Origin: Anthropogastromicrobium aceti
Lineage (GTDB): Bacteria > Bacillota > Clostridia > Lachnospirales > Lachnospiraceae
DNA length: 64,000 nucleotides
Assembly: GCF_025567095.1 (NCBI RefSeq)
Contig: NZ_JAOQJH010000016.1
Reading direction: 5' to 3' (one strand)
A program made the position numbers and the translations under genes. Shown here piece after piece: positions 61,288 to 64,000 of this stretch (its first letter is position 1; each line of letters opens with the position of its first letter). The notes beneath the pieces are model-generated. The model was not told the DNA's origin and ran no database searches. It saw nothing but the letters and a program-made list of their open reading frames with translations.

Positions 61288-62788
61288 TAAAATCTTATGT
61301 ATTATATGGGTGTTTTTTTGTTCCTTCTTTTTCATTGCGGCAATCAGGCAATATTCTATTGATTCTTTAGATGGGTATTTTTGCCGTCATTCTATCGACT
61401 ATACAAATCAGTATTCGCTAACGCCTCCTACAACACCTGCTTATACCACAGAAGATATTTCTGCAAGCTACACCGTTGTCTCCTACTCAGATAATGTTAC
61501 TATGCCTACAGCTTCTGACTATACAGGCTATACAGCTTTTATATTCTATATGACTATGGCTGGCTTTCTTCTATGCATAATTGGAGGCTTCTTTTTTAAC
61601 GGCTTTCATCCAAGACTTTATCAGGAAGTATTTCTTTTTTTATTTTTCTTTTGTCTGTTTCAGCTTCTAGGAGACAGCCTTCCTGTTTTGATTTACCAAA
61701 ACTTTGGTAAGCTTGTTTGGCCTTTTCTATTTCTTTGCATTGTTCTAGGCATAATCTGTGCTGTCAGTCTGCTTTGCTTTTTATGGAGTTGGAACAACAA
61801 AGGCTTTCATGGCAGCCTATTTGGTGAATGGCTTTTTCAAAAAATCTCTGCAAAAAAGCTTTCATCTCAGATTTTCTATGTTATTCTTACATCTTTTATT
61901 TTATCTGCAGCTGCCTGCGCCGTACTCATTAGAATTGCCCGAACTTATTTTTATCATTTTCAATCCTCAAAATTTTTTGTACCATTTTTCGTTTTTGCTT
62001 CGCTGATTATCTTTATTAGCATTCTTTTTTTATTTTTAATAGGACGTCACTCACTGACAGCAGATATGGACTTAATTATCCAAAAAAGCATTCGCACGAC
62101 TTTGGAACAGGAACGGTTAAAGGTTGACTTAATAACAAACATTTCTCATGACTTAAAGACACCGCTTACTTCCATTATCGGCTATGGTGAACAGCTTTCC
62201 AGACAGATGCTGTCACCAGAGGCAGACGCGCTTATTTCTAAGCTTAATCATAAAAGCTTATATCTTCTTGATATGGTGGAGGAAGTTTTTGAACTCTCCA
62301 AAGCCTCAAGCGGTCATTTGCCGATGAAACGCGAAACTATTGATATTGGACGTCTTTTGGAACAAACACTTGGTGAGATGGACGAAGAGCTTTGTGCATC
62401 TGGCTTTCAATTGAAAAAAGATTATCCTCTGACTGGTATGCATGTCTTATGTGATGGTCTTCATATGCACCGCGTTTTTCAAAATTTATTTGATAATGCA
62501 TTAAAATATGCCTGCCCACAGACACGAATCTTCATTCACGCCAGTCAGCGCAGTGATCAGTTTTGTGAAATTCGCATTCGAAACACATCGCGTGTTCCGC
62601 TTGATTTTGATCCTGAAGAAATTACAAAACGGTTTGTTCGCGGTGAAAAAGCCAGAACTGGAGAAGGAAGTGGTCTTGGTCTTGCCATTGCGAAAACTTA
62701 CACAGAAAGCTGCGGCGGTCAATTTCATATTGTGATAGAGGATGACTGCTTTATTGCCGTAGTATGTCTGCCGTCAATCACATCATGA
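61265..62788 (+). CDS. Sensor histidine kinase, VanS-like catalytic domain with multi-TM N-terminus
   Basis: The 507-residue kinase has one TM helix near the start, a short Thr/Tyr-rich extracellular loop (about 40-80) and about five further TM helices to residue 260. HisKA follows with the phospho-acceptor in 'ISHDLKTPLTSIIGYGEQL', then N-box 'QNLFDNALKYACPQT' and G-box 'GEGSGLGLAIAKTYTESCGG'. Only non-ATG initiators are available near the start; TTG 61265 lies nine bases after AAAGGTGG, and TTG 61277 is an alternative. Confidence 0.9.
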   Translation: MVTKLRNNKILCIIWVFFCSFFFIAAIRQYSIDSLDGYFCRHSIDYTNQYSLTPPTTPAYTTEDISASYTVVSYSDNVTMPTASDYTGYTAFIFYMTMAGFLLCIIGGFFFNGFHPRLYQEVFLFLFFFCLFQLLGDSLPVLIYQNFGKLVWPFLFLCIVLGIICAVSLLCFLWSWNNKGFHGSLFGEWLFQKISAKKLSSQIFYVILTSFILSAAACAVLIRIARTYFYHFQSSKFFVPFFVFASLIIFISILFLFLIGRHSLTADMDLIIQKSIRTTLEQERLKVDLITNISHDLKTPLTSIIGYGEQLSRQMLSPEADALISKLNHKSLYLLDMVEEVFELSKASSGHLPMKRETIDIGRLLEQTLGEMDEELCASGFQLKKDYPLTGMHVLCDGLHMHRVFQNLFDNALKYACPQTRIFIHASQRSDQFCEIRIRNTSRVPLDFDPEEITKRFVRGEKARTGEGSGLGLAIAKTYTESCGGQFHIVIEDDCFIAVVCLPSITS

Positions 62789-62841
62789 AAGAGTTTTGAA
62801 AGAGTTTTATCGCCTTCGATGAAAGATTTTTCCAATACAAT
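62786..62841 (+). promoter_or_regulatory. Three 11-bp repeats and a -10 box before the acyltransferase gene
   Basis: TGAAAGAGTTT occurs at 62786-62796 and directly again at 62797-62807; TGAAAGATTTT is at 62820-62830. Starts are 11 and 23 bases apart, on one face of the helix. A TACAAT lies at 62836-62841 with no proper -35. Tandem 11-bp repeats are the classic site of OmpR-type regulators. Confidence 0.6.
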
Positions 62842-62875
62842 ACACCTGTAAATCAATTAAACGGCAGGTGATATT

Positions 62876-63937
62876 ATGAACGAGAAAAAACATGAAAAAA
62901 ATTATGGAATTGAATGGCTTCGCATTTTATCTATGTATATGGTGGCAGTTCTTCATACACTGGGACAAGGCGGTATTTTAGGCTCTTTTAAACAGGGTGA
63001 TCTTAGTTTTTCCATTGCGTGGTTTTTAGAAACAGCGGCTTTTGGCGCTGTTGACTGCTTTGCACTAATCAGCGGCTATGTTGGATATCACTCACATTTT
63101 CGCTATAAAAAGGGTCTGCGCCTTTGGTTTCAGACATTTTTTTACACGATTGGAATCACTATTTTATTTGCCATATTTATGCCTGAAGCTGTCACAAAGG
63201 ATCAATGGATTGCTGCCTTCTTTCCTATCATGAAAAAGCAATATTGGTATATGACGGCCTACGCCGGATTATTTATTTTAATCCCAATTTTAAATCGTGC
63301 AATTGTCAATCTTTCCGGAAGAGAACTTATTAAGATTTGTATTGCTATTTTTCTTGTATTTTCGCTTATTCCCACGCTTTTAAATGAAACTGTTTTCGGC
63401 CTTGGAGGCGGCTACAGCGCAATCTGGCTTTTACTTCTCTATATTTGCGGAGGCTTCTGGGGAAAATACCACGAAATTTGCCTGACACACTTGCCAGATT
63501 TTTGTTTTCGTCATCGTCTTTTTCTGCCATTTTTATTTTATCTGCTCTGCACAACTATAAGCTTTCTGTTAAAAATGTTTGGCTTTTCCCAATATGTCAG
63601 CTACACCTCGCCAACTATTTTCCTTGGCTCTTGTGCCTTGTTCTTTCTTTTTTCTCTTATGCCCTGCAGCAAAAAGAGCAGTCGCGTAGCTTCATTTCTC
63701 GCCCCGTCTGCTCTTAGCGTATATCTGATTCATGTGCATCCTCTGATATGGAATCATCTGATACTTTATTTTGCCATCGGCCATTTTCCTTCTGGTCCTA
63801 TGCTTTTTGTCTGGGTTATAATTGCCGCTCTTTGCATTTACCTTGTATGCACAATTATTGATCTTCCAAGAAGATTACTATGGTACATAGCGGCACGTTT
63901 TTTTACAAAAGTCGGGCGGGAAAGCCCACGGTTTTAA
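62876..63937 (+). CDS. Membrane acyltransferase, acyltransferase-3 family, with IS-derived C-terminus
   Basis: The 353-residue protein has about ten hydrophobic segments. The acyltransferase-3 signature 'GIEWLRILSMYMVAVLHTLG' carries the conserved Arg and His (H27), and 'FALISGYVGYHSHFRYKKGL' follows. Such proteins acetylate or acylate cell-surface glycans. The last residues (VGRESPRF) and the stop are encoded by an IS200/IS605-type hairpin, so the natural C-terminus may have been replaced. AGGTGATATT precedes the ATG. It is likely controlled by the two-component system upstream. Confidence 0.9.
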   Translation: MNEKKHEKNYGIEWLRILSMYMVAVLHTLGQGGILGSFKQGDLSFSIAWFLETAAFGAVDCFALISGYVGYHSHFRYKKGLRLWFQTFFYTIGITILFAIFMPEAVTKDQWIAAFFPIMKKQYWYMTAYAGLFILIPILNRAIVNLSGRELIKICIAIFLVFSLIPTLLNETVFGLGGGYSAIWLLLLYICGGFWGKYHEICLTHLPDFCFRHRLFLPFLFYLLCTTISFLLKMFGFSQYVSYTSPTIFLGSCALFFLFSLMPCSKKSSRVASFLAPSALSVYLIHVHPLIWNHLILYFAIGHFPSGPMLFVWVIIAALCIYLVCTIIDLPRRLLWYIAARFFTKVGRESPRF

Positions 63938-63953
63938 CCGTGGGATGAAAGCC
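63914..63953. mobile_element. IS200/IS605-type end hairpin
   Basis: CCCACGGTT and AACCGTGGG form a perfect 9-bp stem (63925-63944), preceded by GGGCGGGAAAGCCC and followed by ATGAAAGCC. This block is typical of the right end / omega-RNA part of tnpB-carrying IS elements. No tnpB precedes it; the bases up to 64000 show no gene. Confidence 0.6.
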
Positions 63954-64000
63954 AAGAAACTTTTTGCAATTATCGGACAATGATGTCGAATTTTGTCGAA

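Noticed and set aside
60574..63937. Vancomycin-resistance operon
   Set aside because: The regulator and kinase are VanRS-like, but no vanH, ligase or dipeptidase genes are present; the neighbour is an acyltransferase.
1..64000. CRISPR array, tRNA or rRNA genes, prophage or integrative element
   Set aside because: No regularly spaced repeats with spacers, no cloverleaf or rRNA signatures, and no integrase, phage or conjugation genes were found by eye.

Overview
The window looks like the chromosome of an anaerobic, low-GC Gram-positive gut bacterium of the class Clostridia, most probably Lachnospiraceae. This is inferred from gene content: mecA, a CBS-DRTGG type pyrophosphatase, dapL-type lysine synthesis, a T-box in front of archaeal-type proS, a SAM riboswitch on metK, a YesMN-type two-component system beside a sugar ABC transporter, and a flavodiiron protein. 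A/T-rich intergenic DNA, AGGAGG ribosome sites and TTGACA-17-TATAAT promoters agree. I do not assign a species. Most genes lie on the minus strand. No tRNA, rRNA, CRISPR array, intact transposase or prophage was seen.

Layout. 1-2350: partial histidine phosphatase, then a small alarmone synthetase overlapping a pair of half-size chromate-type transporters. 2376-19080: a carbohydrate region in the order (transcribed right to left) substrate-binding protein, two permeases, YesM kinase, YesN regulator, heparinase II/III-like protein, glycogen-debranching-type enzyme, nth, GH51 arabinofuranosidase, rhaD, fucO. The two ends suggest plant cell-wall polysaccharide use: rhamnulose-1-phosphate cleavage, then lactaldehyde reduction to 1,2-propanediol. 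18426-19080: an apparently undescribed non-coding transcript with a near-perfect promoter, five copies of a ribosome-site plus minimal-ORF motif, and a terminator. 19227-24145: a split two-component system (7TM kinase-like protein, soluble PAS kinase, LuxR regulator) and a large secreted protein. 24204-28020: tsaC, an amidase and a membrane-anchored GH18 protein.

28490-31530 is a plus-strand island (mecA, SEC-C protein, citrate synthase). 31580-36127 is a nitrogen and amino-acid cluster (glnA, ANTAR regulator, dapL, aroA). 36297-43430 holds proS with T-box, aspartokinase, rluA, metK with SAM riboswitch, and murA. 43560-54187 is housekeeping and membrane genes (flavin reductase, Mn-pyrophosphatase, ABC exporter, glucokinase, HD protein, DegV, hemolysin III family, flavodiiron protein). 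54308-60429: second aspartokinase, GH42 beta-galactosidase overlapping a DbpA-like helicase, and deoB. 60512-63937: VanRS-like two-component system followed by an acyltransferase, with 11-bp repeats between them that look like the regulator's binding site.

Mobile traces: two almost identical 143-bp elements with perfect 13-bp terminal inverted repeats (36297-36439 and 59097-59239), one of which supplies the stop codon of deoB; and an IS200/IS605-type end hairpin at 63914-63953 that forms the C-terminus of the acyltransferase.
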